Source: Acididesulfobacillus acetoxydans (GTDB taxonomy: Bacteria; Bacillota; Desulfitobacteriia; Desulfitobacteriales; Desulfitobacteriaceae). From it: a stretch of DNA of 24,149 nucleotides. The stretch lies in assembly GCF_900016645.1 (NCBI RefSeq), contig NZ_CDGJ01000031.1. One strand, written 5' to 3'. A model generated the notes under the pieces. That model worked only from the letters and a program-made list of their open reading frames with translations. It did no database searches and was not told the DNA's origin. The stretch's first letter is position 1, and every line of letters begins with the position of its first letter. A program made the position numbers and the translations under genes. Shown piece by piece: positions 1 through 8,787 of this stretch.

Positions 1-1974
1 GGAATGGAAGGCCATACGGGCAGACCCGGGACCGGGCGCCCCACTCGTCCTTCCTCCGCAGCGGGCACGGCCACGACGGCGGAGCAGCCGGTTAAGCGTC
101 AGGTGCCTGAGAAGAAGAAAACCCCGGATCGGGTTTTTGATAAAAGACGTGACAACGAAAAGGAACTGCGCCGGCCGCACCGTCGTAATAATAGGCCGCC
201 GGTGAAAGAAGTTAAAGATACGACACCGAAACACATAGTGATTCCGGAATCGATTTCCGTGCAAGAATTAGCTTCCCGTATGAGCCGTAAGGCGGGAGAA
301 TTGATAGTGAAGCTGATGAACCTCGGGGTTATGGCGACCATTAACCAGGAATTGGATGCCGAAACGGCAACGATTGTGGCTAACGATATGGGCGTAACGG
401 TTGAGGTCAAAGTGGAAAAACCTCTCACCGTGATAGAAGAAATCGTCGACCCGCCGGAAACCCTGAAGCCACGGCCGCCGGTCGTCACGGTGATGGGGCA
501 TGTCGACCACGGGAAAACTTCGCTTCTGGATGCCATTCGAACGACGAATGTGATTGCCTCCGAGGCGGGTGGCATAACCCAGCACATTGGGGCCTACCAG
601 GTGGAGATTAAGGGGCAGAAGATCACTTTTCTGGATACGCCGGGCCATGAGGCTTTTACGGCCATGCGGGCCAGAGGAGCCCAAGTGACAGATATCGCGG
701 TCCTGGTGGTTGCCGCCGATGACGGAATCATGCCTCAGACGATTGAGGCCATCAACCATGCCAAGGCGGCCAAGGTGCCTATTATCGTAGCCATCAATAA
801 GATTGACAAGGAAAACGCAAACCCCGACAAGGTCAAACAGGAACTGACCGAATATGGTTTGGTGGTCGAAGAATGGGGCGGGGATACCATCGCTGTTCCC
901 GTATCAGCCAAAACCAAAGCCAATTTGGGACAACTTCTGGAAATGATTTTGCTGGTGGCAGAGGTTCGGGAGTTGCAGGCCAATCCCAATCGGCCGGCGG
1001 CCGGAACCGTGATTGAAGCGGAATTAGACAAGGGCAAAGGGCCGGTGGCCACGGTACTTGTGGCGAAGGGGACGCTGAATGTCGGGGATGTCATGGTGGC
1101 CGGCGCGGCCTTCGGGAAAATTCGGGCCATGATTGACGACAAAGGCCGTCGGGTTAAGAAGGCCGGACCTTCCACTCCGGTTGAGGTCCAAGGCCTTTCG
1201 GAGGTGCCCATGGCGGGTGAGACCTTCGATATTGTCAGTGACGAAAAGCTCGCTCGCCAGATTGCGACCGCCCGTGTGTCGGAACGGAAGGCAGAAGAGG
1301 CTAAGCAAACGGTAAAGGTGAGTTTGGATGATCTCTTTGACCGTATTAAGGAAGGTGAGGTTAAAGAGCTCAACATCATTATTAAAGCGGATGTACAGGG
1401 TTCCGTCGAGGCTCTGCGCCAATCCTTGGAGCGGTTGTCCACCGCGGAAGTACGCGTAAATCCGATTCATGGGGGAGTTGGGGCCATTACCGAGACGGAT
1501 GTGATGCTGGCGGCTGCTTCCAATGCGATCATCATCGGTTTTAATGTGCGCCCGGATTCCAATACAAAGGACACGGCGGACCTGCAGGGAGTGGATGTGC
1601 GGCTTTACCGGGTTATCTATGACGCAATCGAGGATGTCAAGGCGGCTATGAGCGGACTTTTGGATCCGGATTTCAAGGAGACGGTCCAAGGTAAGGCTGA
1701 GGTGCGCCAGATCTTTAAGGTACCCAAGGTTGGGAGTGTGGCCGGTTGCTTCGTGACAGAAGGCAAGATCAACCGTTCGTTTAAAGTTCGGGTAATTCGG
1801 GACGGAGTGGTCGTCCATGAAGGCAATATTGATTCCCTGCGCCGTTTTAAAGACGATGTGCGCGAGGTCAGCGAAGGATATGAGTGCGGACTGGGTCTTG
1901 AACGTTTTAATGACATCAAAGAGGGAGATATTATAGAGGCGTTCATCCTTGAAGAAGTGAAACGTCAACTTTAG
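1..1974 (+). CDS. infB: Translation initiation factor IF-2 (5'-truncated by window edge)
   Basis: IF-2 is the GTPase that brings initiator fMet-tRNA to the 30S subunit and promotes subunit joining. The frame is open to base 1, so the true start and most of the variable, charged N-terminal region lie upstream. Numbering from the ATG at base 4, a basic low-complexity stretch (about 1-75) precedes an IF2-N domain (about 83-138, ISVQELASRMSRKAGELI). The G domain shows all five motifs: GHVDHGKT 165-172, GGITQHIGA, DTPGH 211-215, NKID 265-268 and SAK 301-303. Domains II, III and the fMet-tRNA-binding C-terminal domain follow, ending in the usual EAFILEEVKR. It is the first gene of a co-directional block with rbfA 23 nt downstream. 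The B. subtilis gene ylxP, which lies between infB and rbfA there, is absent here. Confidence 0.98.
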   Translation, partial: GMEGHTGRPGTGRPTRPSSAAGTATTAEQPVKRQVPEKKKTPDRVFDKRRDNEKELRRPHRRNNRPPVKEVKDTTPKHIVIPESISVQELASRMSRKAGELIVKLMNLGVMATINQELDAETATIVANDMGVTVEVKVEKPLTVIEEIVDPPETLKPRPPVVTVMGHVDHGKTSLLDAIRTTNVIASEAGGITQHIGAYQVEIKGQKITFLDTPGHEAFTAMRARGAQVTDIAVLVVAADDGIMPQTIEAINHAKAAKVPIIVAINKIDKENANPDKVKQELTEYGLVVEEWGGDTIAVPVSAKTKANLGQLLEMILLVAEVRELQANPNRPAAGTVIEAELDKGKGPVATVLVAKGTLNVGDVMVAGAAFGKIRAMIDDKGRRVKKAGPSTPVEVQGLSEVPMAGETFDIVSDEKLARQIATARVSERKAEEAKQTVKVSLDDLFDRIKEGEVKELNIIIKADVQGSVEALRQSLERLSTAEVRVNPIHGGVGAITETDVMLAAASNAIIIGFNVRPDSNTKDTADLQGVDVRLYRVIYDAIEDVKAAMSGLLDPDFKETVQGKAEVRQIFKVPKVGSVAGCFVTEGKINRSFKVRVIRDGVVVHEGNIDSLRRFKDDVREVSEGYECGLGLERFNDIKEGDIIEAFILEEVKRQL

Positions 1975-1997
1975 TATGGACCGTGGAGGGATGACCT

Positions 1998-2366
1998 GTG
2001 ACCAAACACCGGGCAAATCGGCTGGCTGAGACTTTGAAAGAGGAAATATCCCAGTTGATCCGCGAGCAGTTGAAAGACCCCCGCCTTGGCTTTGTGACGG
2101 TTACGGCCGTTGATGCCGCGGAAGACTTGAGTCGTGCTAAGGTTTACGTCAGTGTCCTGGGCAGTCCGGAAGATGCCAAAGCCTCTCTCTTGGTTCTCAA
2201 TCGTGCTGCCGGCTATATACGCAGTGAAATTGGCAAACGGGTGCGTTTACGGCAGACACCGGAAATTGTGTTCAAATATGATCCATCCATTGAGCACGGT
2301 GCGCATATCGCCAAACTCTTGCGGGAAGTGCAAAACAGTGGCACGGGTGATTCCCATGAAGAGTGA
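1998..2366 (+). CDS. rbfA: 30S ribosome-binding factor RbfA
   Basis: RbfA is a small KH-like protein that binds the immature 30S subunit near the 5' end of 16S rRNA and helps late maturation and cold adaptation. The 122-aa product has the family length and hallmarks: an N-terminal RANRLAETLKEEISQLI helix, the KDPRLGFVTVTAVDAAEDLSRAKVYVS core and the RVRLRQTPEIVFKYDPSIEHG block. The GTG start at 1998 is chosen because GGAGGG (1985-1990) sits 7 nt upstream and the family N-terminus begins there. An out-of-frame ATG at 1991 is ignored. The stop overlaps the presumed nrnA start by 11 bp, suggesting translational coupling. The infB-rbfA pairing is widely conserved. Confidence 0.97.
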   Translation: MTKHRANRLAETLKEEISQLIREQLKDPRLGFVTVTAVDAAEDLSRAKVYVSVLGSPEDAKASLLVLNRAAGYIRSEIGKRVRLRQTPEIVFKYDPSIEHGAHIAKLLREVQNSGTGDSHEE

Positions 2367-3336
2367 GGAAATGCTGAGATTGGTGAACGAACTGGGGAAA
2401 GCGCCAAAAGTGGCGCTTTTCTCCCATGTATCTCCCGACGGGGACTGTATCGGCTCGATGCTCGCCTTGGGTCTGGCCCTGGAGAGTCTGGGCAAAGAAG
2501 TCGAATTTTACAACCCGGATCCCTTGCCGCACAACCTGACGTTCTTGCCGGGGGCAACAAGGATTCGGAGGGCACCGGCCGGCAAGACGGCGCCGGCGCT
2601 CCTTCTCATAGATTGTGCCGATTTGGCCAGGGCCGGTCTTAAACCGGACCAAGTGCCCGGGGATACACTCCTTTTAAGTTTGGATCACCATATTTCCAAC
2701 CGGCATTTTGCCGGGGTGAATGTTGTCGACCCGGAGGCGGCTGCCACGGGAGAACTGGTTTATCAGGTTGTGCTGGAACTCGGTGTGCCCCTGGGACGCG
2801 ATATCGCCATGAATTTATATACCGCTTTGGTTACGGATACGGGTTCTTTTCAGTATGGAAATACTTCGGTTCGGACCCATCTGATCGCGGCCAAACTTTT
2901 GGAAACGGGTCTGGATTTGACATACGTCCATCATCAGGTTTTCGATCAGAAACCCCTGGCCCAAGTGAGGTTGCTGCAGAGGGCTTTGGCTAGTCTGGAG
3001 CCGGCCTATGAAGGAAAATTTGTGCTGATGACGCTCACCGGGGAGGATTTTGCCGCCTGCGGAGCAGAGGATTCCCTGAGCGAAGGCCTGGTGAATCAGG
3101 CGCGCAGCATCCAAGGGGTGGAAGTCGCTGTTCTAATCCGCGAAGTGGAACCAGGCAAGGTCAAGCTGGGCTTGCGTTCCAACTTGTGGCTGGATGTCAA
3201 TGAGATAGCCGTCCGTTTCGGCGGGGGAGGGCACAAGAGGGCAGCCGGCTGCAGCATGAATCTTTCCGTTGCGGAGGCCAAAAGACGGATTACGGAAGCG
3301 GTTGGGGAGGCTTTGCAGCTTGGACGGAGTGATTAA
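2356..3336 (+). CDS. nrnA: DHH-family nanoRNase / pAp phosphatase NrnA
   Basis: DHH/DHHA1 phosphoesterase of the NrnA type, which degrades 2-5 nt RNAs and dephosphorylates pAp in Firmicutes. From the ATG at 2356 the protein has 326 aa, normal for the family. Motif I is SPDGD (26-30), the second metal-binding block includes DTG (161-163), the DHH signature is at 110-112, and the DHHA1 substrate motif GGGGHKRAAG is at 289-298, so it looks catalytically complete. The frame is open further upstream but that part lies inside rbfA. ATG 2356 gives the normal lead into SHVSPDGD, and ATG 2371 is an alternative. It overlaps rbfA by 11 bp and truB by 17 bp. The rbfA-nrnA-truB order is common in Clostridia and fits an RNA-metabolism operon. 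Confidence 0.95.
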   Translation: MKSEEMLRLVNELGKAPKVALFSHVSPDGDCIGSMLALGLALESLGKEVEFYNPDPLPHNLTFLPGATRIRRAPAGKTAPALLLIDCADLARAGLKPDQVPGDTLLLSLDHHISNRHFAGVNVVDPEAAATGELVYQVVLELGVPLGRDIAMNLYTALVTDTGSFQYGNTSVRTHLIAAKLLETGLDLTYVHHQVFDQKPLAQVRLLQRALASLEPAYEGKFVLMTLTGEDFAACGAEDSLSEGLVNQARSIQGVEVAVLIREVEPGKVKLGLRSNLWLDVNEIAVRFGGGGHKRAAGCSMNLSVAEAKRRITEAVGEALQLGRSD

Positions 3337-4204
3337 TCTTCTGAAGCCGCCCGGTATGACCTCGGCCGCGGCCGTGGCCTGGGTGAAACGCGCCCTCGGT
3401 GTCCGTAAAGCCGGACATACGGGTACACTGGATCCTGCGGTCGGAGGGGTTTTACCCATATGCCTGGGGAAAGCCACCCGGCTAGCCGAATATTTTACGG
3501 CTCAAGGAAAATATTATCGGGCAGAGGCTACTTTCGGTTTGGTTACGGATACGCAGGATGCCCAGGGAAAGATTCTGCAAACGCGGCCGGCTCGGCTTTC
3601 TGGGGCAGATCTGGAAAGAATTCTGCCCCGGTTCAGAGGAAAGATAAATCAGATTCCCCCAATGCATTCCGCCTTGCGTAAGGAAGGCAAGCATTTATAC
3701 GAATACGCGAGGGCGGGGATTGTCCTGGAGAGAGAAGCCAGGATGATCCAAGTGGACCGGCTGGATTTAGTCAGCTGGACGGACGGGAGATTTCCCAGGG
3801 CTATTTTGGATATTGAGTGCACTAAAGGCACCTATGTGCGTACCCTTTGTCACGATTTGGGGCAGGCGGTAGGGTGCGGCGCCCATATGTCCTATTTGCT
3901 CCGCCTGCGTTCCGGCCCGTTTTCTCTTACAGAAAGCTGGACGTTTGAGGAGATTGAAACGGCCTTGGCGGGAGGAGATACCGGCTTTTTGCTTGCTCCG
4001 CCGGCCGGCTTGCAACTGCCGCCGGTCCGCTTGCCCGAGAGCAGGGCCGAAGCTTTTCGCCATGGTTTGGCGACCGGCGCCCAGTGGGTGGACGGCGCGG
4101 CTGAAGAGGACGGAACGGAGGTTCAGGTCTTTTCTGCGGGGGAGTTCATCGGCGTGGGCCGGTGGAAATCCGGAATGCTCTATCCCCATAAAGTCATGAG
4201 TTAG
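3320..4204 (+). CDS. truB: tRNA pseudouridine-55 synthase TruB
   Basis: TruB converts U55 of the tRNA T-loop to pseudouridine. The catalytic aspartate is visible in GHTGTLDP (D38 from the chosen start), followed by GVLPICLGKATR. The tRNA-recognition block CTKGTYVRTLCHDLG and the YLLRLRSGPF segment are also present. I choose the TTG at 3320: GGGGAGG (3304-3310) lies 9 nt upstream, and translation then begins MDGVINLLKPPGMTS, the normal family N-terminus. This gives 294 aa. An in-frame ATG at 3269 would add 17 residues not found in the family. The start lies inside the end of nrnA (17-bp overlap), so the two are probably translationally coupled. A short PUA-like C-terminal domain is likely. Confidence 0.96.
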   Translation: MDGVINLLKPPGMTSAAAVAWVKRALGVRKAGHTGTLDPAVGGVLPICLGKATRLAEYFTAQGKYYRAEATFGLVTDTQDAQGKILQTRPARLSGADLERILPRFRGKINQIPPMHSALRKEGKHLYEYARAGIVLEREARMIQVDRLDLVSWTDGRFPRAILDIECTKGTYVRTLCHDLGQAVGCGAHMSYLLRLRSGPFSLTESWTFEEIETALAGGDTGFLLAPPAGLQLPPVRLPESRAEAFRHGLATGAQWVDGAAEEDGTEVQVFSAGEFIGVGRWKSGMLYPHKVMS

Positions 4205-4241
4205 GCTTGCTGGCCGGATTTTTCTTAGGAGGGTCGTCTTC

Positions 4242-5177
4242 GTGCAGGTTATTGAAGGTTTACCGGATAAGGCCGAACCGTCGGTGCTGGCCTTGGGAAA
4301 TTTCGACGGCGTGCATCAAGGGCATCGCCGCCTGTTGGCCGGCGGGTTGGCAGAGGCGCGGCGGCAGGGGATTCCCTTGGCCGTGCTCGTTTTTTATCCC
4401 CATCCCTGGCGGGTTCTTTTTCCGGAAAGGGAACTGAAGCTATTGACCACCCAACAGGAACGATTGAGGATTTTTGCCGAAGTCGGAGTCGGTATCGTTT
4501 ATCTTCTTCCTTTTACCAGGCAGCTGGCAGAGATGACTCCCGAGCAGTTTGTCAGGGATATCGTCCTGTCTCTGAATACAAGGCATATCATGGTCGGTTT
4601 TAACTATTCTTTTGGGTCCAAAGGGATGGGAACGCCGGCCGATCTCAGCTTGTTTGGGGAGCGTTATGGCTTTAAAGTCAGCGTTTTGCAGGCCCAGGCG
4701 GTCAAAGGAAAAGTGATTTCATCCAGCGCCATTCGCCGGGCTTTGAGCGCGGGAGACATTTCACTGGCCCGGGAGATGCTCGGGCGCTGCCCCTGCCTCT
4801 GCGGAAAGGTCGTATCAGGTGAACAGAGAGGGCGCCAATTGGGTTTTCCGACAGCCAACCTTCTGGTGCCGCCCGGGCTGATGTGGCCGAAACGCGGTGT
4901 TTATGCCGTGCGGACTGTTTTCACGGGGAGGACGGTTTACGGCATGATGAATATCGGGATGAAGCCTACGTTTCATGCCCAGTACAGCCCGACTGTCGAA
5001 GTGCACTTCATCGATTTTGAGGGGGATCTTTACGGGAAGGAGCTGAGCGTGAGCATCCTGGAGCGGCTCCGGGACGAACGGAAATTTGCGGACATATCCG
5101 AACTGAAAGAACAGTTGGCGCAAGACGCGCGGCGAGCGCGGCGCTGGGCGGACGGAGAAAAGGGCGCAAGCCGCTGA
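4242..5177 (+). CDS. ribF: Bifunctional riboflavin kinase / FAD synthetase
   Basis: RibF (RibC in Bacillus) phosphorylates riboflavin to FMN and adenylylates FMN to FAD. The 311-aa protein has both modules. The nucleotidyltransferase half carries GNFDGVHQGH (19-28), NYSFGSKGMG and SSSAIRRAL (from about 160). The riboflavin kinase half carries GFPTANL (201-207), GVYAV, NIGMKPTF, VEVHFIDFEGDLYG and LRDERKF. The GTG start is supported by AGGAGGG (4227-4233) 8 nt upstream. It lies 37 nt after truB, in the conserved truB-ribF-rpsO order. No FMN riboswitch is seen upstream, as expected for an internal operon gene. Confidence 0.97.
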   Translation: MQVIEGLPDKAEPSVLALGNFDGVHQGHRRLLAGGLAEARRQGIPLAVLVFYPHPWRVLFPERELKLLTTQQERLRIFAEVGVGIVYLLPFTRQLAEMTPEQFVRDIVLSLNTRHIMVGFNYSFGSKGMGTPADLSLFGERYGFKVSVLQAQAVKGKVISSSAIRRALSAGDISLAREMLGRCPCLCGKVVSGEQRGRQLGFPTANLLVPPGLMWPKRGVYAVRTVFTGRTVYGMMNIGMKPTFHAQYSPTVEVHFIDFEGDLYGKELSVSILERLRDERKFADISELKEQLAQDARRARRWADGEKGASR

Positions 5178-5179
5178 GC

Positions 5180-5209
5180 TTTACAAAGGAAAGCGTGCCA
5201 TGTTAGAAT
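5180..5209 (+). promoter_or_regulatory. Sigma-A-type promoter for rpsO
   Basis: TTTACA (5180-5185), an 18-nt spacer and TAGAAT (5204-5209) preceded by TG (extended -10). Transcription would start near 5216, about 90 nt before rpsO. The -35 is right after the ribF stop. The leader can form a stem GCCCA (5230-5234)/TGGGC (5268-5272), which could be an S15 autoregulatory leader, but I cannot match it to a known S15-binding motif. Confidence 0.6.
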
Positions 5210-5305
5210 AATGCAGGTTAATAAAAAACGCCCACTGTCTCGGCTGAGCGAATCTCCGACGCCCGGCTGGGCATTTGGGAACTACAAATTACGGAGGTGT
5301 AAACC

Positions 5306-5572
5306 ATGTTGGACACAGAACAAAAAAAAGAAATCATCGCCAAATACCAACAACACGAAGGAGACACCGGGTCTCCGGAAGTTCAGATTGCTTTGCTGAC
5401 GGCGCGCATTGCCTACCTGACCGAGCACTTTAAGTTGCACAAGAAAGACCACCATTCCCGTCGAGGTCTGCTTAAGATGGTCGGGCAGAGAAGAGCTATG
5501 CTCAACTACTTGAAAGAACTGGATTTCAACCGCTACCGCAATATTGTCAATCAACTGGGACTCCGTCATTGA
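5306..5572 (+). CDS. rpsO: 30S ribosomal protein S15
   Basis: S15 is a primary 16S rRNA-binding protein that organises the central domain of the 30S subunit. The 88-aa sequence is full length. It has the conserved GDTGSPEVQIALLTARI, LTEHFKLHKKDHHSRRGL and GQRRAMLNYL segments, including the DHHSRRGLL rRNA-contact loop. The ATG is preceded by GGAGGTG (5292-5298) 7 nt upstream. It has its own promoter and is closed by a strong terminator, so it can be expressed apart from the upstream genes. The rpsO-pnp order is conserved in most bacteria. Confidence 0.99.
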   Translation: MLDTEQKKEIIAKYQQHEGDTGSPEVQIALLTARIAYLTEHFKLHKKDHHSRRGLLKMVGQRRAMLNYLKELDFNRYRNIVNQLGLRH

Positions 5573-5656
5573 GAGGCGAAAGGTTGTCGGCAGAAGTTGG
5601 GTCAGACAGTTGTACGCACGCTTGTTTCGACGAGCGCTTCATATGAGGGCAGAAAG

Positions 5657-5678
5657 AGCGGTTCAGACCGCTTTTTTT
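5657..5678 (+). terminator. Rho-independent terminator after rpsO
   Basis: Perfect 6-bp stem AGCGGT (5657-5662)/ACCGCT (5667-5672), TCAG tetraloop and a run of seven T. This is a classic intrinsic terminator. The following 134 nt up to pnp hold no gene. A weak -10-like GATAAT lies near 5700, but no convincing pnp promoter could be assigned. Confidence 0.88.
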
Positions 5679-5812
5679 GCTTATATCGTAGCAAAATCAG
5701 CGATAATGCGGTTCTGATTAGTTTTTTTAGGCAAAATGCAGGAAATAATAAGAATGTGTCGAAGTGGAAACAGGTTAAAAGATGGTTGGAATAGATTAAG
5801 GAGGTTCCTTTC

Positions 5813-7969
5813 GTGCAAGAAGATGTTTTGCAAAGGTCCATTGAGGTCGGTGGCAGGATTTTGACGTTTGAAACCGGTAAGATCGGAAAACAGGCGGGCG
5901 GTGCGGTTTTCGTCCGCTATGGGGATACTGTGGTGTCAGCCTTTGCCACCGGGAGTTCGGAGCCGCGGGCCGGAATTGATTTTTTCCCTTTAACTGTTGA
6001 GTTTGAGGAGCGCTTGTATGCCGCGGGTAAAATACCCGGGGGATTCATCAAGCGGGAGGGGCGGCCCAGTGAAAAGGCTATTCTGTCGGCCCGCCTGATT
6101 GACAGGCCGATTCGTCCCCTTTTCCCGGAAGGCTTTCGGAATGACGTTCAAGTAGTTACGATGGTCATGTCGGTCGATCAGGATTGTGCGACGGACGTTA
6201 CGGCGATTAATGCCGCCTCGGCCGCTTTAAGCATATCGAATATTCCTTTTCAAGGGCCGGTGGCCGCGGTGACGGTGGGGCTGGTCGAAGGTGAGTTTGT
6301 CCTCAATCCGACGGTCAAGCAGGCTGAGAAGAGTTTGATGCACCTGACCGTGGCCGGGACCGAAGAGGCGGTTATGATGGTGGAGGCGGGCGCCCAGGAG
6401 GTTCCGGAAGAGAAGATGCTGGAGGCCATCATGTTCGGGCATCGCGAGGTTGGGCGTTTGGCTCATTTTATCGGCGAGTTCCGGCAGGAAGCCCTAGCCC
6501 GGGGGGTGGCCAAGGAGAAAATGGCGGTGCCGGCGGAAGGAATTCCGGGAGACTTGACTGAAGAGGTCGGGGAATACGCCTATGCTAAAATGGAAGAGGC
6601 TGTCCGGGTCGAAGAAAAAAAGGCCCGGGAGGCGGCGATCGACAAGGTTAAGGATGAGGCCTTGGCGTTTTTTCTGGAGAAATATCCGGAAGAAGAAAAA
6701 GATATCCGGACACTTTTGGAAAACATGGTGCACAAGATTGTCCGCCGCCTGATTACCGTAGAGCATATTCGGCCGGATGGCCGTGCTCTGGACGAAATCC
6801 GGCCTATCAGCGTGGAGGTGGGGCTCCTGCCGCGTGCGCATGGGACCGGCCTTTTTACGCGCGGGCAGACGCAAGTGCTCACAGTGGCCACTCTGGGGGC
6901 GGTGGGGGATGAACAAATTCTCGACGGTCTGGGCCTGGAAGAGTCCAAACGCTATATGCACCACTACAATTTTCCGCCTTTCAGCGTGGGGGAAACGCGT
7001 CCCATGCGCGGACCGGGACGCCGTGAAATCGGGCACGGCGCGCTGGCGGAACGGGCTCTCTTGCCTGTAATTCCCGATGAAACCACTTTTCCCTATACTA
7101 TCCGTCTGGTCTCGGAAGTTTTGGAATCAAACGGTTCCAGTTCCATGGCCTCGGTTTGCGGCAGCACCTTATCCCTCATGGACGCCGGAGTTCCCATTAA
7201 GGCACCGGTGGCAGGGGTGGCTATGGGCCTAATCAAGGAAGATGAGCATATAGCGATTTTGACCGATATTCAAGGACTGGAAGACCATGATGGGGACATG
7301 GATTTCAAAGTGGCGGGGACCGCTAAAGGTGTGACCGCTCTGCAGATGGATATCAAAATAGCCGGAGTATCGAGAGAGATCCTGGACAAGGCCTTGACTC
7401 AGGCCAAAAAAGGCCGTCTCTTTATCCTCGACAAGATGCTGGCGGTACTTTCCGGCCCCCGCGGGGAACTCTCACCTTTCGCACCCAGGATCATAACGGC
7501 CAGCATTCATCCGGATAAGATCCGCGATGTCATCGGACCGGGGGGGAAAACGATCAAGAAGATTATCGACGAAACCGGAGTCAAAATAGACATTGAGGAC
7601 GACGGCAGGGTCTTTATTGCGGCAGTTGACGGCGGGGCCGGGGAGAAGGCTCTTCAAATCATCCAGGCGTTAACCCAGGAAGTTGAGGTGGGCCGGACTT
7701 ACAAGGGCAAGGTTACACGGATTATGGATTTTGGGGCTTTTGTCGAGGTTATCCCCGGTGTTTTGGGGCTCAGCGGGAAAGAAGGACTGGTGCACATTTC
7801 TCAGCTCGCCCACACTCGGGTCGAAAAAGTGGAGGATGTCGTGAAACTGGGGGACGAAATCCTAGTCAAAGCCACGGGAATCGATAAGCAGGGCCGTCTC
7901 AACCTCTCACGCAAGGAAGCTCTGCCGAATGTCAAAGGGGCTCAGGCCGGTCTGAAAAAAGTTCAATAG
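5813..7969 (+). CDS. pnp: Polyribonucleotide nucleotidyltransferase (PNPase)
   Basis: PNPase is the phosphorolytic 3'-to-5' exoribonuclease of mRNA turnover, acting as a trimer and in the degradosome-like network with RNase J and Y. The 718-aa product has the full architecture: a first RNase PH domain (about 10-145), a helical domain, a second, catalytic RNase PH domain (about 315-540), a KH domain with GPGG (575-578) and a C-terminal S1 domain (about 620-695) containing GRTYKGKVTRIMDFGAFVEV. The S1 domain carries a small insertion (LSGKEG) before GLVHISQLA, seen in some clostridial relatives. The GTG start is supported by AAGGAGG (5798-5804) 8 nt upstream. Its own promoter is expected because rpsO ends in a terminator. 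Another RNA-decay enzyme, RNase J, is encoded later in the window. Confidence 0.98.
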   Translation: MQEDVLQRSIEVGGRILTFETGKIGKQAGGAVFVRYGDTVVSAFATGSSEPRAGIDFFPLTVEFEERLYAAGKIPGGFIKREGRPSEKAILSARLIDRPIRPLFPEGFRNDVQVVTMVMSVDQDCATDVTAINAASAALSISNIPFQGPVAAVTVGLVEGEFVLNPTVKQAEKSLMHLTVAGTEEAVMMVEAGAQEVPEEKMLEAIMFGHREVGRLAHFIGEFRQEALARGVAKEKMAVPAEGIPGDLTEEVGEYAYAKMEEAVRVEEKKAREAAIDKVKDEALAFFLEKYPEEEKDIRTLLENMVHKIVRRLITVEHIRPDGRALDEIRPISVEVGLLPRAHGTGLFTRGQTQVLTVATLGAVGDEQILDGLGLEESKRYMHHYNFPPFSVGETRPMRGPGRREIGHGALAERALLPVIPDETTFPYTIRLVSEVLESNGSSSMASVCGSTLSLMDAGVPIKAPVAGVAMGLIKEDEHIAILTDIQGLEDHDGDMDFKVAGTAKGVTALQMDIKIAGVSREILDKALTQAKKGRLFILDKMLAVLSGPRGELSPFAPRIITASIHPDKIRDVIGPGGKTIKKIIDETGVKIDIEDDGRVFIAAVDGGAGEKALQIIQALTQEVEVGRTYKGKVTRIMDFGAFVEVIPGVLGLSGKEGLVHISQLAHTRVEKVEDVVKLGDEILVKATGIDKQGRLNLSRKEALPNVKGAQAGLKKVQ

Positions 7970-8037
7970 TAATATTTCCCCAGTCTGCCTTTGCCTGCCG
8001 GCGCATATTTTAGAGAAGGGGCAAGGGAGGCAGGGGA

Positions 8038-8787
8038 ATGATTTTTTGGCGCATCTCCAGGCGGGGCCTGGCCGTCGCCGCCGTGGTTGCACTGTTGTGT
8101 CTGGGTTGGCTGGCAGACCGGGTGGTCGTGGCTCCGGCGAACGTTCCGGAGCCTTTGGAACAGGTTCGGACAGAGGCCAAGGTGATCGCTTTGACGTTTA
8201 ATGTCGACTGGGGGGAGGAATACCTGCCGCAAATCCTGGCGGAGTTGGGCAACGCGGGAGCAAGGGCCACATTTTTTGTGACCGGCCGCTGGGCCAAAAA
8301 TCATCCCGAGTTGGTGCGGAAAATTGCCGAGGCCGGTCAGGAAGTTGAAAATCACGGGTATTCTCATCCCCATCCAGACCGGTTGTCCGTCGGGGCCAAT
8401 GAGGAAGAGATCAAGAAAACCGAGAGTATCATCCAGGGACTCATAGGTTATCGAACCCGCTATTACGCTCCCCCATACGGCGAACGCGGAAGTTCGGGGC
8501 TGAAGGCGGCCCAGGCTTTGGGTTACCGCACAGTTTTATGGACTTTGGATACGGTGGATTGGCGTTCCGGTTCCACTCCCGGGGTTATTGCGGGCCGCAT
8601 TCTCGCTCCGCCGGTTCGCTTCGGGATAAAACCCGATCAGCGCGGGGCTATTGTACTCATGCACCCGAAAGAAAATACGCTGAGGGCTTTGCCGGATATT
8701 CTCAAAGCGCTGTCCCAGCAGGGTTTCCGTTTCTTAACAATTGACCAATTGATAACATTCGAGAAGGAAGGAAATACTACCTCATAG
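8038..8787 (+). CDS. ylxY: YlxY-type sporulation polysaccharide deacetylase
   Basis: NodB-domain protein of the YlxY sporulation group, assigned from both sequence and position (between pnp and the M16 peptidase, as in B. subtilis). The 249 aa start with an uncleaved-looking signal anchor (about 8-30, LAVAAVVALLCLGWLA), so it should face the outside or intermembrane space. The metal-binding site is partly degenerate. Motif 1, usually TFDD, reads TFNVDWG (53-59). Motif 2 keeps both histidines in NHGYSH (H106, H110). Motif 3 has A144 in place of the usual Arg of RPPYG. Motif 5 keeps H209 in LMHP. Catalytic activity is therefore uncertain. The ATG has GGGAGG (8025-8030) 7 nt upstream. It lies 68 nt after pnp and 22 nt before dacF. 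Its exact substrate is unknown. Confidence 0.85.
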   Translation: MIFWRISRRGLAVAAVVALLCLGWLADRVVVAPANVPEPLEQVRTEAKVIALTFNVDWGEEYLPQILAELGNAGARATFFVTGRWAKNHPELVRKIAEAGQEVENHGYSHPHPDRLSVGANEEEIKKTESIIQGLIGYRTRYYAPPYGERGSSGLKAAQALGYRTVLWTLDTVDWRSGSTPGVIAGRILAPPVRFGIKPDQRGAIVLMHPKENTLRALPDILKALSQQGFRFLTIDQLITFEKEGNTTS

